A stretch of 64,000 nt of DNA from Streptococcus suis. GTDB lineage: Bacteria > Bacillota > Bacilli > Lactobacillales > Streptococcaceae. A model generated the notes under the pieces. The model saw only the letters and a list, made by a program, of their open reading frames with translations, did not search any database and had not been told where the DNA came from. The stretch is from NCBI RefSeq assembly GCF_019794555.1, contig NZ_JAIMEP010000002.1:62001-126000 (forward strand). The letters run 5' to 3'. This document shows, one piece after another, positions 34,234-43,288 of the stretch. Within the stretch, counting starts at the first letter, position 1; every line of letters starts with the position of its first letter. A program made the position numbers and the translations under genes.

Positions 34234-35010
34234 CTAGTTTTCATACGTCCAAGCAATCGTATCAAAATTATTTATATTAAAGGATTCTTTCTTTGCTTCT
34301 GTATATTCGGAATTTTCAGTGTCATAAGTATCTTCAGCAGGATGTGTAATTAAAGTAAATGTATATGTTCCTGATTTTGCAATCTTAATATTCGACCGTT
34401 TGCTTGAAGTTTCACCAAGACCCCCAGAATTTTCAAAATAAGTTACACCATCTTTCTCAATTGTCTCCAAATATCCAAACCCTCTTTGATTTTCCCAACT
34501 ACTATTTATTGCAAATTGAAATTCGTCGCCTTCTTCTAAATTCATTGTAATCGAATAAATATTGCTTTCGTTACTTTCCTCTTTTACGAGTTTATGCTTA
34601 TCACTTACGTTTGCCCCCCAATTTGATTCTTTAAGAATCTCACTACTTCCATTTCCTACAACAATAAAACTCCGAGTATCTTCTTTATAAGCTGAGAAAC
34701 CAGCGTATAAGGATAAATCACTAGTAAGATTACTACTCTCAGTAAATTTTCGTGAAAAATCTGGTTTTACATACCATCCAACAAAGGTTTTTCCCTCCTT
34801 TGTAGGAGTGTATTTTAGTATATCTCCTGTTGATTTTACTTGCTCAGTTTTTAAAACTGTTGTGCCATCACTGTCATAGTAAGTAACTTTGTAGGTTGAA
34901 ACTTCAGAAACAACTGAATTAGTCGAATTTGCTTCTTGGGAAGCTTGTGTGCAGGCAACCAAATTTAAAGAAAGTGCTGCAATAGTCAAAAAATATAGAC
35001 ATTTTTTCAT
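34234..35010 (-). CDS. Lipoprotein with InlB-type repeat, probable glucan-binding surface protein
   Basis: 258 residues. Signal peptide with lipobox LNLVAC (Cys20). Residues about 40-107 form one InlB/Listeria-Bacteroides type repeat (KVTYYDSDGTTVLKTEQV ... FVGWYVKPDFSRKFTES). The following domain (FIVVGNGSSEILKESNW ... SGTYTFTLITHPAEDTYD) resembles starch-binding modules that end in glycan-sensing beta folds. Its place in the maltodextrin locus and its cre-plus-palindrome promoter suggest it holds starch or glycogen fragments at the surface; that function is inference. RBS GAGGTGG precedes ATG 35010. Confidence 0.8.
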   Translation of the reverse strand: MKKCLYFLTIAALSLNLVACTQASQEANSTNSVVSEVSTYKVTYYDSDGTTVLKTEQVKSTGDILKYTPTKEGKTFVGWYVKPDFSRKFTESSNLTSDLSLYAGFSAYKEDTRSFIVVGNGSSEILKESNWGANVSDKHKLVKEESNESNIYSITMNLEEGDEFQFAINSSWENQRGFGYLETIEKDGVTYFENSGGLGETSSKRSNIKIAKSGTYTFTLITHPAEDTYDTENSEYTEAKKESFNINNFDTIAWTYEN

Positions 35011-35038
35011 GATACCACCTCGGATATAAATATTTTTC

Positions 35039-35068
35039 TAACTTAACTTAAACGTTTAAGTTAAGTTA
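35039..35068. promoter_or_regulatory. 30-bp perfect palindrome, probable LacI-family operator
   Basis: Perfect inverted repeat centred between 35053 and 35054; the core is TTAAACGTTTAA, with the central CG typical of LacI-family operators. It starts directly after the -10 box of the lipoprotein promoter. Confidence 0.85.
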
Positions 35069-35097
35069 ATTTTATTGCAATCGCTTACAAATGTCAA
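35069..35097 (-). promoter_or_regulatory. Promoter of the lipoprotein gene with embedded cre site
   Basis: On the minus strand TTGACA (35097-35092), 17-base spacer, TAAAAT (35074-35069). The spacer contains TGTAAGCGATTGCA (35089-35076), a CcpA cre site matching the TGWAANCGNTNWCA consensus at 13 of 14 positions. Confidence 0.85.
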
Positions 35098-35245
35098 TAC
35101 TTTTTTTCCTAATTTTTATAAATTTTATTGAATATCGAAAAAATATTAAATTAGTTATGTTTATCCGAATTTCAAATAAAAAAACATTATGGATACATAA
35201 TTTAATCCATAATGTTCTCATCATTATTCACTTTGTAGAATTACT

Positions 35246-35280
35246 CCTTCTTCGCGTAGGCTTCATTCGTTTATTTATTG
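35246..35280. repeat. 35-bp direct repeat, right copy (bioY/ydbC junction)
   Basis: 33 of 35 identical to 27721-27755. It keeps the bioY-like C-terminal codons for F-F-A and stop, although no bioY gene precedes it, and it contains the true 3' end of ydbC. Confidence 0.9.
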
Positions 35281-35486
35281 GCAAATGCATCTAGAAGAAC
35301 CTGGAATTCTTCATTGCTTAGAGTAATCCCTTTTCCCATCTTGCTATGGTCCGGACTCCAAGTCCGAATATCGTATTTTGCAGGTGCACCATTAAAAGAT
35401 ACACGATTCAACTCTTTGGTCCATCCCTTCTCGTTTTCAGATAGGACCAATAATTTTTCTTCAATTTCAAAAGTAAATGTTGCCAT
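35271..35486 (-). CDS. YdbC-family PC4-like ssDNA-binding protein (chromosomal)
   Basis: 71 residues: MATFTFEIEEKLLVLSENEKGW, then the core KELNRVSFNGAPAKYDIRTW and KMGKGITLSNEEFQVLLDAF. Same fold family as the element-borne copy at 10519-10749; related lactococcal YdbC binds single-stranded DNA. Its 3' end lies in the 35-bp repeat that marks the right boundary of the maltodextrin locus. Divergent from the YolD-like gene. Confidence 0.85.
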   Translation of the reverse strand: MATFTFEIEEKLLVLSENEKGWTKELNRVSFNGAPAKYDIRTWSPDHSKMGKGITLSNEEFQVLLDAFANK

Positions 35487-35578
35487 TTGTGACCTCCTTC
35501 AATCATCTATTCGAAAAAACTTGTCATTTTTTAAAAAATTGGATAATATGATTATATCAAGTTTGAAAGGATTATGCC

Positions 35579-35935
35579 ATGAAGAGATTTATCGAAGTCA
35601 TTTTGGAACATGCCTCTATCTTTTTAGGCAATAGCAGAGCTTCAAAGGCTATTGAACCAGATAGCAAGGAAGAAATAAAAAATAATATAGAACTTGCCTT
35701 GTACAAGAATGCTTCTATCCATGTCATCTACGGGAACCGCAGTTTTACTGGAGACATCGTCAAATACGATAGGGAACGCCAACGGATTATTATGAAAAAT
35801 TTCAAGCGCCAGGTGACCAGCATTATAAATCTAGAAGACATCCAGAAAATTACCCTTGTTCCAGAAAGTGTAAAAACATCCCAACAACAAGAGAAAAAAA
35901 CTGAGCAACATACCGGAAATAGAAAAAACGCATAA
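35579..35935 (+). CDS. YolD-like domain protein (tentative)
   Basis: 118 residues. The middle (EEIKNNIELALYKNASIHVIYG, SFTGDIVKYDRERQRIIMKN, SIINLEDIQKITLV) has the strand pattern of the YolD-like/Sm-like small beta-barrel found in Firmicutes. The C-terminus is low-complexity and charged (SQQQEKKTEQHTGNRKNA). Starts at ATG 35579 about 90 bases from the divergent ydbC gene. Function unknown. Confidence 0.6.
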   Translation: MKRFIEVILEHASIFLGNSRASKAIEPDSKEEIKNNIELALYKNASIHVIYGNRSFTGDIVKYDRERQRIIMKNFKRQVTSIINLEDIQKITLVPESVKTSQQQEKKTEQHTGNRKNA

Positions 35936-36138
35936 AATCAAGCAGGAAAACGTTGATGATATGCGTTTTTTTGTTGATATATCTCATACTCAATGAATAT
36001 CAAAAGTAGAGAATAGGTCATTTTGATGAACACTCCCATTCCCACTAGTCAATGATTCTGACGGGAATCCACAACGATGCTCGACGGACACATCCTAGAT
36101 ATCGAAACTGGAATGGTTGCGGATCTTTTTTGAATGTT
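35936..36138. other. Intergenic region with S. suis-type degenerate repeat
   Basis: About 200 bp without a gene. Begins with TACTCAATGAATATCAAAA, similar to a dispersed streptococcal intergenic sequence; no hairpin of note. Confidence 0.35.
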
Positions 36139-37425
36139 TTATGCTCTAATAGTTATTGACTGTCCATCTTCTTGATAAAGATTGATCAAACCTGATTTGC
36201 AAGCACGAATCATGTCACCAGGATAGATTTCACGGTCTAGTTTAATGGTCAATAATTCCATTGGTTTATTGGCACGGTCGATTTTATCACCATTTGAATC
36301 ATGCAGATCTTGAATCGTTGATTCAAAATGTCTGAAGCCAGGTCCATAAAATTCTACCTGATCACCTTCATTGATCACATTACGTTGACGAATAGTTGCA
36401 GTCATCGTATCCTTATCAAATGCAACGACTTCACCAATAAACTTATACTCTGGAATTTTACGACGAGCTCCAAAGAGTTGCTCATTTTCACTTGGTGGAC
36501 TGTAGTAAAATCCAGTCGCCAATTCACGCTGTGCAACCTTCCACATCTCATCAATCAAGTCTTGTTTGATGGCTTCGAATTTCTCTGGACTTTCTAGGTA
36601 AGCATCAACGGCTGCTTTATAGCAGTTTGTAACAGTTGATACATAATGAACTGATTTCATTCGGCCTTCAATCTTCAAGCTATCGACACCATTTTCAATC
36701 ATATCTGGGATATGGTCTATCATACACATATCCACCGCAGACATGGAGAACTCCTCTGGTATTTCGCCCTTAATCGAACGACGTTCCTCACCAAATGGTA
36801 AGTCGTAGAGATTGTATTTCCAACGGCATGACTGAGAACACCCACCACGGTTTGCATCTCGCTTGCTCATGTGGTTAGATAGGACACAACGTCCTGAATA
36901 AGAAATACACATGGCACCATGGACAAAGGCTTCGATTTCAACATCTGTACGTTTGCGAATTTCCGCTACTTCTTCCATTGTTACCTCGCGAGCCAAAACA
37001 ACGCGGGTCAAGCCCAACTCTTTCCAGAATTCAAAGGTTTCGTAGTTGGTCGACGAAGCTTGTGTAGACAAGTGAATTTCAAGACCCGGTGCCTCTGTTG
37101 CACAGATCACGATGAGGGCGGGGTCAGATACAATGACAGCATCCAAGCCCATATCCCGCAATTCACGGAACCAAGCTCCTGCACCTGCTTCATTTCCTTC
37201 ATGAGTTACCATGTTGGCAGCCACATAAACCTTGGCTCCACGAGCATGGGCATATTCAATCCCTTCCCGCATCTGTTCCATACTAAAGTTTCCAGCGCGG
37301 CTCCTCAAACCGTAAGCTTGACCGCCAACGAAAACAGCATCAGCACCATAATCAATGGCTACCTTCAATTTTTCCAAAGTCCCAGCAGGTGACAAGACCT
37401 CAGGACGTTTCAGTGTTTTTGACAT
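36139..37425 (-). CDS. U32-family protein (TrhP2/YrrO-like tRNA hydroxylation factor)
   Basis: 428 residues of peptidase family U32. Family hallmarks: PEVLSPAGTLEKLKVAIDYGADAVFVGGQAYGLR at the N-terminus, the signature EAFVHGAMCISYSGRCVLSNHMSKRDANRGGCSQSCRW with its cysteines, and DSLKIEGRMKSVHYV. In Bacillus the paired genes yrrN/yrrO (TrhP1/P2) hydroxylate uridine-34 of certain tRNAs using prephenate; peptidase activity is doubtful. The companion U32 gene lies just upstream. Confidence 0.88.
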   Translation of the reverse strand: MSKTLKRPEVLSPAGTLEKLKVAIDYGADAVFVGGQAYGLRSRAGNFSMEQMREGIEYAHARGAKVYVAANMVTHEGNEAGAGAWFRELRDMGLDAVIVSDPALIVICATEAPGLEIHLSTQASSTNYETFEFWKELGLTRVVLAREVTMEEVAEIRKRTDVEIEAFVHGAMCISYSGRCVLSNHMSKRDANRGGCSQSCRWKYNLYDLPFGEERRSIKGEIPEEFSMSAVDMCMIDHIPDMIENGVDSLKIEGRMKSVHYVSTVTNCYKAAVDAYLESPEKFEAIKQDLIDEMWKVAQRELATGFYYSPPSENEQLFGARRKIPEYKFIGEVVAFDKDTMTATIRQRNVINEGDQVEFYGPGFRHFESTIQDLHDSNGDKIDRANKPMELLTIKLDREIYPGDMIRACKSGLINLYQEDGQSITIRA

Positions 37426-37536
37426 AATTAACTTCTTTCTATTAACGATGGTTTATGATTGAAAACCTGTGCAGAGATTAGATCTTCGCTTATTAGATCT
37501 ATCAGCTCTGTTAGGATAGGAAATCAAATCTTAAAT

Positions 37537-38466
37537 TTATTTGACTTTATTGCGATCAAATTCATAGAAACCAGTATCCAAACCACGTTCAGCTGGATGG
37601 AGTTTACGAACTTGTTCATCCAAAAGAAAGGCCTGATCGTAAGTAAAAGTTCCTTGCTCTAGCAACTCTTTCGCTTGAACAAATAATTTCGCGATTTCAA
37701 CAAAGTTTTGACCCGGGCAAAAAATACCATCTAATTTCCAATTGCAATAACCATGTGAATAAAGTTCTGCCAACTTAGTCATCATATCAATATCATTGTT
37801 AATAAAAATATGAGTACCGTGTTTGTCCTCAAAAATAGAATAATGACTCTCTGGATCAGCAGGTTCTGCTAAAAACAAACCGCGTTGACGCGATAAATCA
37901 GTCTCATCAGCCTTTGTAAAATTATAATAATTTCGTAACAGAGTTCGTTTAGAATGGTGGATGACTGACGCACCATAAACCAATACCTCCGCTGGAATTT
38001 CCAAATTTTTAGAAATATCAAAAAGCTCTTCAGATGGAATTTCACGTGCCAGAACGGCTTCTACAGCTCCGTGATCTTTCCAAAAATTAATTTGACGACT
38101 AGAGGTAACGAAAACTGATGTATCATAGATTAGTTTAAAATTGTAGCCATCGCGCTTGTTGATATAAAATAAACCCGCATCACCAACTACTAAGTAATCA
38201 ACCTTTATCTCACGCATGAGCTCCATAAAAGGCTTGATATGATCCATCATATCCTGGTGCATCAATGCATTGGCGGCGACTGTTAATTCTTTACCCGCTC
38301 CATGTACAAGCTCTGCAATTTCCCTCAGTTCATCATATGAAAAATTTGTTGGAATACGAAGAGCGTTATTCTCTTCACCTACATAAATACGATCAACGCC
38401 TGCTACTAACAGTTTTTTGACCTGTTCAATACTTTCAGCTGTTGCTGTAATGGTAATTTTCTTCAT
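37537..38466 (-). CDS. U32-family protein (TrhP1/YrrN-like)
   Basis: 309 residues of the shorter U32 type: KLLVAGVDRIYVGEENNALRI, ELTVAANALMHQDMMDHIKPFM, VYGASVIHHSKRTLLRNYYN, WKLDGIFCPGQNFVEIAKLF. It lacks the cysteine cluster of its longer partner. About 110 bases separate the two genes, which face the same way, matching the yrrN-yrrO arrangement of Bacillus and supporting joint action in tRNA wobble-uridine hydroxylation. Confidence 0.85.
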   Translation of the reverse strand: MKKITITATAESIEQVKKLLVAGVDRIYVGEENNALRIPTNFSYDELREIAELVHGAGKELTVAANALMHQDMMDHIKPFMELMREIKVDYLVVGDAGLFYINKRDGYNFKLIYDTSVFVTSSRQINFWKDHGAVEAVLAREIPSEELFDISKNLEIPAEVLVYGASVIHHSKRTLLRNYYNFTKADETDLSRQRGLFLAEPADPESHYSIFEDKHGTHIFINNDIDMMTKLAELYSHGYCNWKLDGIFCPGQNFVEIAKLFVQAKELLEQGTFTYDQAFLLDEQVRKLHPAERGLDTGFYEFDRNKVK

Positions 38467-38625
38467 AAAGATAATTATATCAAAAATGAAAATTTCTGAT
38501 AACCAACTAGTTGATTTTAATATTCAGACTTTTCTAATTTGTTCCTTGTAATATTTTTGTAACATAAATGTCATAAAAACACAGTAATGTTATGGTATGC
38601 TTGATGGAGCAGTAAAGGAGACGAT

Positions 38626-38943
38626 ATGGCACAAAGACACTATCAGTCCCATGAATACCAGTACGAAGAGTATATCCCGAAAGAGAAACAAGCTACTTAC
38701 CAAACTTATCAAGCAAGAAATACTAAGAATTATCGCGTTAAAGAGTTAGTATTTTTTGTCAATATTGTTTTGTTTAGCTTACTAACAGTGATTTCAAGCT
38801 ATATTTACCTGTCTTTAGGTATGCCGGTTTTTGTCGCACTTACCTTAGCAAGTGTAACAGGCTTTATCGGGCTTCGTTTAATTCAGATTGGACTTAAAAA
38901 GAAATTTAGACCGAAACAGACACGTAAACAGAACAAAAAATAG
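38626..38943 (+). CDS. Small two-helix membrane protein
   Basis: 105 residues. Polar Tyr/Gln-rich cytoplasmic N-terminus (about 1-40), two membrane segments (about 42-62 and 68-90) and a highly basic C-terminal tail (KKKFRPKQTRKQNKK). RBS AAAGGAG precedes ATG 38626. Not recognised beyond this; shape suggests a small inner-membrane or envelope-stress protein. Confidence 0.7.
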   Translation: MAQRHYQSHEYQYEEYIPKEKQATYQTYQARNTKNYRVKELVFFVNIVLFSLLTVISSYIYLSLGMPVFVALTLASVTGFIGLRLIQIGLKKKFRPKQTRKQNKK

Positions 38944-38955
38944 TAGAGCGGAGGA

Positions 38956-39372
38956 TTATTCCCCGCTCTTTTTGCTTGCCCTTCTTCCCTCATCAAACAA
39001 TTCACTTTCTTTTCCTCTTAAAATGGTTTGATAATTTTCAATTTTATAATCCAAACGGTCTAAAGCTTCCTGAATTTCCACCAATCGTGACCGCAATTCT
39101 TCCTGCTCTTCTTTTAGTAAATCGATCCGAGCTTCCACTGTACTATCTCCAGCCTGCACCAAGCCCATGTACTCAATCAACCGCTCAATCGACATACCCG
39201 CAGTCCTAAAACAGCGAACAAATTCCAAGATGGCTATATCATTTTCCGCAAAGTCCCTCACTCCAGAAGATTTTTGTGCAATTTTGGGAACAAGCCCTAT
39301 CCGCTCATAATAACGAATGGTATCAGCTGATAGACCAGTCACTTCACAAACTTCTTTAATGTTCATATTCAC
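38956..39372 (-). CDS. MerR-family transcriptional regulator
   Basis: 138 residues. N-terminal winged HTH (MNIKEVCEVTGLSADTIRYYERIGLVP) and the MerR continuation RDFAENDIAILEFVRCFRTAGMSIERLIEYM, then a coiled-coil dimer helix (about 80-130). There is no cysteine pattern for metal binding, so it is closer to AdhR-like stress regulators. A target gene cannot be assigned. Confidence 0.9.
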   Translation of the reverse strand: MNMNIKEVCEVTGLSADTIRYYERIGLVPKIAQKSSGVRDFAENDIAILEFVRCFRTAGMSIERLIEYMGLVQAGDSTVEARIDLLKEEQEELRSRLVEIQEALDRLDYKIENYQTILRGKESELFDEGRRASKKSGE

Positions 39373-39423
39373 CCTCCCTTAGTTTTGTATATCTATTATA
39401 TACCTTTAAGTCAAGTATATGAG

Positions 39424-39448
39424 AAAAAATCTGGGTTTCCCCAGATTT
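39424..39448 (-). terminator. Terminator of the frameshifted gene
   Basis: AAATCTGGG / CCCAGATTT stem (39427-39435, 39440-39448) followed on the minus strand by TTTTTT. Confidence 0.75.
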
Positions 39449-39450
39449 AC

Positions 39451-39943
39451 TACCCTATAAATAATCACCCTTGACAACAAAAAAGTGCCACGAATTTCGC
39501 CTGCCAGTTTAGAGCGTTGGCGGGCAAACTTGAATTTTCCTTCAAATTCTTCTGGTATTTCAATGCCGTCTGACAATTTGAAACCGACCGCTCGTTTGCC
39601 ACCTTCTTCAAGCGTATAGAGGACATTGACAGCCAGGCCATTGTCATAAATGACAATTGACCAGAGAATGCCATCCACCTCAAGCTGAGCGACATTGAGT
39701 GGAGTATAGGGGAGTTTGATAGTCAGGGGAGTGACTATCAAAGCAAAAGGAGTCTGCCAATACTTTCTCGATAAAGGGCAGGATTTCAGGCTTCTCTTCT
39801 GGTGTATAGACCACGAACTCCTGCTTGTATTTGTTCCAGAAATAGCGGGCTTCATTGGCACGCAGACCTGCCAAGACTTCTGCGACTGGACTTGCCTCTA
39901 AGCCTGTCGTCTCTACTTCTTTAAAATTTACTGTATATGACAT
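39451..39943 (-). pseudogene. Hypothetical gene with two homopolymer frameshifts
   Basis: From ATG 39943 (MSYTVNFKEVETTGLEASPV) the frame reads well to VLADSF, then breaks at CCTTTTGCT (near 39742). With one T fewer it continues ALIVTPLTIKLPYTPLNVAQLEVDGILWSIVIYD ... KLAGEIRGTF. Near 39480 a T6 run shifts it again; with a seventh T it would end FVVKGDYL-stop before the terminator. The repaired protein of about 160 residues is not one I recognise. Two opposite indels in T-runs could be a sequencing artefact or real decay. Confidence 0.65.
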
Positions 39944-39962
39944 GAGTTTCCTTTCAATAAAG

Positions 39963-39978
39963 AAAGCACCCGAAGGTG
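39963..39978 (-). terminator. Terminator of ppaC
   Basis: AGCACC-TTCG-GGTGCT on the minus strand, followed by TTCTTTATT. Confidence 0.7.
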
Positions 39979-39986
39979 CTAGGTAT

Positions 39987-40922
39987 TTACGCGTTAAACG
40001 CTTCTGTTAATTGCGGCACCACTTGTTTCTTACGTGAGACGGCACCCGCAAGGAAAGCGTGGTTGTTTTCCAACTTGAAGTTGAAGGCTGCTTCTACCTT
40101 GTCCATGTTGCTACCGAGCGCAAGGATTTCAGAGTTTGAGTTAACGATGTCTGTAATCATCAAAACAAAGTCAGAGTAGCCATTTACTGCTGATGCTGCT
40201 GTCATAGCTGCTTCGATTTCTGCTTGGCGTTCCAAGACTTCTGCAATATCAACGGTATTGACTTGGGCTACACGCACGTCATTTCCGTTCAAACCAAAGG
40301 TTTTTGCATCGATATCAATCAATTCTTCTGCTGACTTGCTAGCAAGGTTGGTACCAGCTTTCAAGAGTGCCAAGCCGTATTCTTCCAAGCTCACTCCAGC
40401 AATTTCCGCCAATTCAGCTGCTACTTGTGGATCTGTTGCATGAGTGGTTGGCGATTTAAGCAAGAGGGTATCTGAAATCAAACCTGATAGAAGAAGTCCA
40501 GCTACTTCTTTTGGAGGTGTTACTCCGTTTTCTTTAAAGGCACGGTAAACGATTGATGATGCTGAACCTACTGGCTCCAAACGCATATATAATGGATTTG
40601 CAGTTTCAAAGTTTGCGACACGGTGGTGGTCAATAACAGCTGCTACTTCCACTTCCTTGATGTCTGCGATCGATTGTTGGAATTCATTATGGTCTGTCAA
40701 GATGACTTGGTTGACACCTTCTGCCTTAGCAGACTCAACCACGCGTGGTGCAGTAACTCCAAAATACTCAAGCGCAAAAGCAGTTTCTTCATTTGGTGTT
40801 CCTAATGCTACAGCTTCCGCATCACGACCAAACACTTCACGCTCCAAATGAGCCCAACCGTATGATGATGCAATAGCATCTGTATCAGGATTTTGGTGAC
40901 CAAAAACTAAAAATTTAGACAT
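39987..40922 (-). CDS. ppaC: Manganese-dependent inorganic pyrophosphatase (family II)
   Basis: Hydrolyses pyrophosphate to drive biosynthesis. 311 residues from ATG 40922 (GAGG upstream; the longer frame to 40964 has no RBS). DHH-family motifs: [14 protein letters not shown], a DxD-type segment [21 protein letters not shown], and [18 protein letters not shown]. The C-terminal DHHA2 domain ends with the substrate-binding [14 protein letters not shown]. Monocistronic with its own terminator. Confidence 0.96.
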   Translation of the reverse strand: MSKFLVFGHQNPDTDAIASSYGWAHLEREVFGRDAEAVALGTPNEETAFALEYFGVTAPRVVESAKAEGVNQVILTDHNEFQQSIADIKEVEVAAVIDHHRVANFETANPLYMRLEPVGSASSIVYRAFKENGVTPPKEVAGLLLSGLISDTLLLKSPTTHATDPQVAAELAEIAGVSLEEYGLALLKAGTNLASKSAEELIDIDAKTFGLNGNDVRVAQVNTVDIAEVLERQAEIEAAMTAASAVNGYSDFVLMITDIVNSNSEILALGSNMDKVEAAFNFKLENNHAFLAGAVSRKKQVVPQLTEAFNA

Positions 40923-41058
40923 GTCTACAACCTCATTTACTAATAATCTTCTACATTTTACCATAAATAGAAAGACTTGTGAACATGGACGGGTCGGGAT
41001 TTGCCAAACGTTTTCAAAAAGAGTAAGATAGAAGGTAACAATGCAAAAGGAGAACTCT

Positions 41059-42756
41059 ATGAAATTTTCTGAATATACCTATGTCCGTCCAGATTATGAA
41101 GCTATCAAGGCTCAGTTTTCTGACTTGACAGACCAGTTGGCTCAGGCAAGTGACTTGGAAACAACTCGCACACTTGTGGCAGTTGTTACAAAATTACTCA
41201 ACCTCATCAATACCCAGTACAATCTTTGGATGATCCGTCATACCATTGACATGAACGATGAGTTTTACAACGAAGAAACTAAATTTTGGAACGAGTATTA
41301 TCCTTTATTTGAAGAGTTGACAACCAACTACTATCGTGTCATTGTCCAAACACCGTACAAGGTTGAATTGGCAGATATTTTACCTGAAACTTTCTTCATG
41401 CAGGCAGAGAACAAGCTCAAGACTTTCTCATCTGATGTGATTCCCTTGTTCCAAAAGGAAAACGAATTGACCGATGAATACAGCAAATTGATTGCTGGGG
41501 CAGAGATTGATTTCCAAGGTCAGACCTACAACTTGGCCCAAATGGGGCCATTCGGTCAATCAACCGACCGTGAAGTTCGCAAGGCTGCGTCTGCTGCCAC
41601 AACTGCCTTCTTTGAAAGCAAGGAAGCTGATTTTGACCGTGTTTACGATGAATTGGTCAAGGTCCGCACGGAAATTGCCCACAAACTTGGCTTCAAAGAC
41701 TATGTGGAATACGGCTACCTCAAGATGAACCGTTTCGACTACAATCGTGACATGGTCAAGGTGTACCGTGAAGAAATCCTCAAGCACATCGTACCGATTG
41801 TACAAAATCTGCGTCAACGCCAAGCCAATCGTTTGCAGGTGCCAAGCCTCAAACACTATGACCTCAACCTTGAGTTCTTGGATGGAAATGCTGTTCCTCA
41901 AGGTGATCCTGACTTTATCGTCAGCCAAGCCCAAGACATGTACCGCGAATTGTCCGCAGAAACAGGCGAGTTCTTCGATTTCATGATTGAGCATGAGCTC
42001 TTGGACCTGGTCGCAAAACCAGGCAAAAACAGCGGTGGCTACTGTACCTATATCCCTGACTTCAAGAGCCCATTTATCTTCTCCAACTTCAACGGAACCA
42101 GCGGTGATATTGATGTTTTGACCCACGAAGCAGGTCACGCTTTCCAAGTCTATCGTTCCCGTTGGATCCAAAGTCCAGAAGTTGTCTGGCCAACCTATGA
42201 AACCTGTGAAATCCACTCCATGTCTATGGAATTTATGACTTGGCCGTGGATGGACCGTTTCTTCAAGGAACAAGTGGATAAGTACAAATTCACCCACTTG
42301 GCAAGTGCCCTTCTCTTCTTGCCTTACGGTGTCTTGGTGGATCACTTCCAGCACGAAGTCTATGAACGCCCAGAGATGACACCAGCTGAACGTAAGGCGA
42401 CTTGGAAAAAACTCCAAGACCTCTACTTGCCAGACCGTGATTATTCTGAGTCAGAAGCCCTCAACCGTGGTATCTTCTGGTACCGTCAGGGGCATATCTT
42501 TGCCAGTCCATTCTACTACATCGACTATACCTTGGCCCAAGTTTGTGCCCTCCAATTCTGGAAACGTACGCAGGTAGATCACGATGAAAATGCTTGGGAA
42601 GACTACATCCGCATCTGTGATTTGGGCGGCACCAAATCCTTCTTGCAAGTGGTTGAAGCCGCAAACCTCCAATCACCGTTCAAAGAAGGTGCCCTTGAAA
42701 GCACCGCCAAAGCTGCTGCTAGCTGGTTAGACGCTGTTAAGGATGACGAACTATAA
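41059..42756 (+). CDS. M3-family oligoendopeptidase (PepF-like)
   Basis: Cytoplasmic zinc metallopeptidase for oligopeptides. 565 residues from ATG 41059 with RBS AAAAGGAG; the frame opens six codons earlier at 41041. N-terminal helical M3 oligopeptidase domain, then the zinc site [11 protein letters not shown] with the downstream Glu in [13 protein letters not shown]. The C-terminus ILDY-like helix [19 protein letters not shown] is characteristic. Shares a bidirectional terminator with hxlR. Confidence 0.93.
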   Translation: MKFSEYTYVRPDYEAIKAQFSDLTDQLAQASDLETTRTLVAVVTKLLNLINTQYNLWMIRHTIDMNDEFYNEETKFWNEYYPLFEELTTNYYRVIVQTPYKVELADILPETFFMQAENKLKTFSSDVIPLFQKENELTDEYSKLIAGAEIDFQGQTYNLAQMGPFGQSTDREVRKAASAATTAFFESKEADFDRVYDELVKVRTEIAHKLGFKDYVEYGYLKMNRFDYNRDMVKVYREEILKHIVPIVQNLRQRQANRLQVPSLKHYDLNLEFLDGNAVPQGDPDFIVSQAQDMYRELSAETGEFFDFMIEHELLDLVAKPGKNSGGYCTYIPDFKSPFIFSNFNGTSGDIDVLTHEAGHAFQVYRSRWIQSPEVVWPTYETCEIHSMSMEFMTWPWMDRFFKEQVDKYKFTHLASALLFLPYGVLVDHFQHEVYERPEMTPAERKATWKKLQDLYLPDRDYSESEALNRGIFWYRQGHIFASPFYYIDYTLAQVCALQFWKRTQVDHDENAWEDYIRICDLGGTKSFLQVVEAANLQSPFKEGALESTAKAAASWLDAVKDDEL

Positions 42757-42761
42757 AAGGC

Positions 42762-42799
42762 AAAAATCTGAATGAATCAAATGACTCATTCAGATTTTT
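42762..42799. terminator. Bidirectional terminator between the M3 peptidase and HxlR genes
   Basis: AAAAATCTGAATGA (42762-42775) pairs with TCATTCAGATTTTT (42786-42799). Confidence 0.88.
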
Positions 42800-43133
42800 T
42801 TGATTTGATGAAGTTGATGTATTTATCACCGAAGACTTCAATTTGTTGAAGAACCATCTTGAATTCCTGACCAATCTCGCTCAGTTCATATTCTACTTTT
42901 GGCGGAACCTGTGCATAAACCTTGCGGACAATCAGGCCGTCCTCTTCCAACTGGCGCAGCTGCTTGGTCAGGGTTGCTTGGGAAATGCCTGTCAATCGAC
43001 GGTGCATTTCATTAAACCGAATGGGACCTTCTTCGATATGATGTAGTAATAAGATACTCCATTTCCCAGATAAGACGCTCTGAGTGGTCACATAAGGACA
43101 CTCCGGAACCGTATGTTGTGTGAAAGTTGCCAT
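42786..43133 (-). CDS. HxlR-family redox-type regulator
   Basis: 115 residues of winged-helix HxlR fold (GKWSILLLHHIEEGPIRFNEMHRRL, then ISQATLTKQLRQLEEDGLI). The N-terminal cysteine in VPECPYV (Cys12) is at the position used for quinone or diamide sensing in YodB/CatR of Bacillus. It is divergent from a flavin reductase and lies at one end of a cluster with a CatE-like VOC protein; the 23-bp sequence at 43162-43184 recurs upstream of the VOC gene and is a candidate operator. Confidence 0.9.
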   Translation of the reverse strand: MATFTQHTVPECPYVTTQSVLSGKWSILLLHHIEEGPIRFNEMHRRLTGISQATLTKQLRQLEEDGLIVRKVYAQVPPKVEYELSEIGQEFKMVLQQIEVFGDKYINFIKSKKSE

Positions 43134-43161
43134 AATTTCTCCTTTATTTTCCCTTGATACT

Positions 43162-43184
43162 ACACATTACTTCACAAAAAGATA
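43162..43184. promoter_or_regulatory. Candidate HxlR operator, copy 1
   Basis: ACACATTACTTCACAAAAAGATA, in the divergent hxlR/flavin-reductase region; one mismatch to 45059-45081. Confidence 0.6.
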
Positions 43185-43288
43185 GTGACTATTCAAAAAA
43201 ATCGTACTTGTAATATTTTTAGTACCTGTTACAATAATACCATAAACTGCGAAAGCAGAAAAGAAAAAATTTTTAGAGGTATAACATC

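Noticed and set aside
41560-42417. Long minus-strand frame inside the M3 peptidase gene
   Set aside because: Shadow frame opposite a well-supported zinc peptidase; no RBS or known domain.
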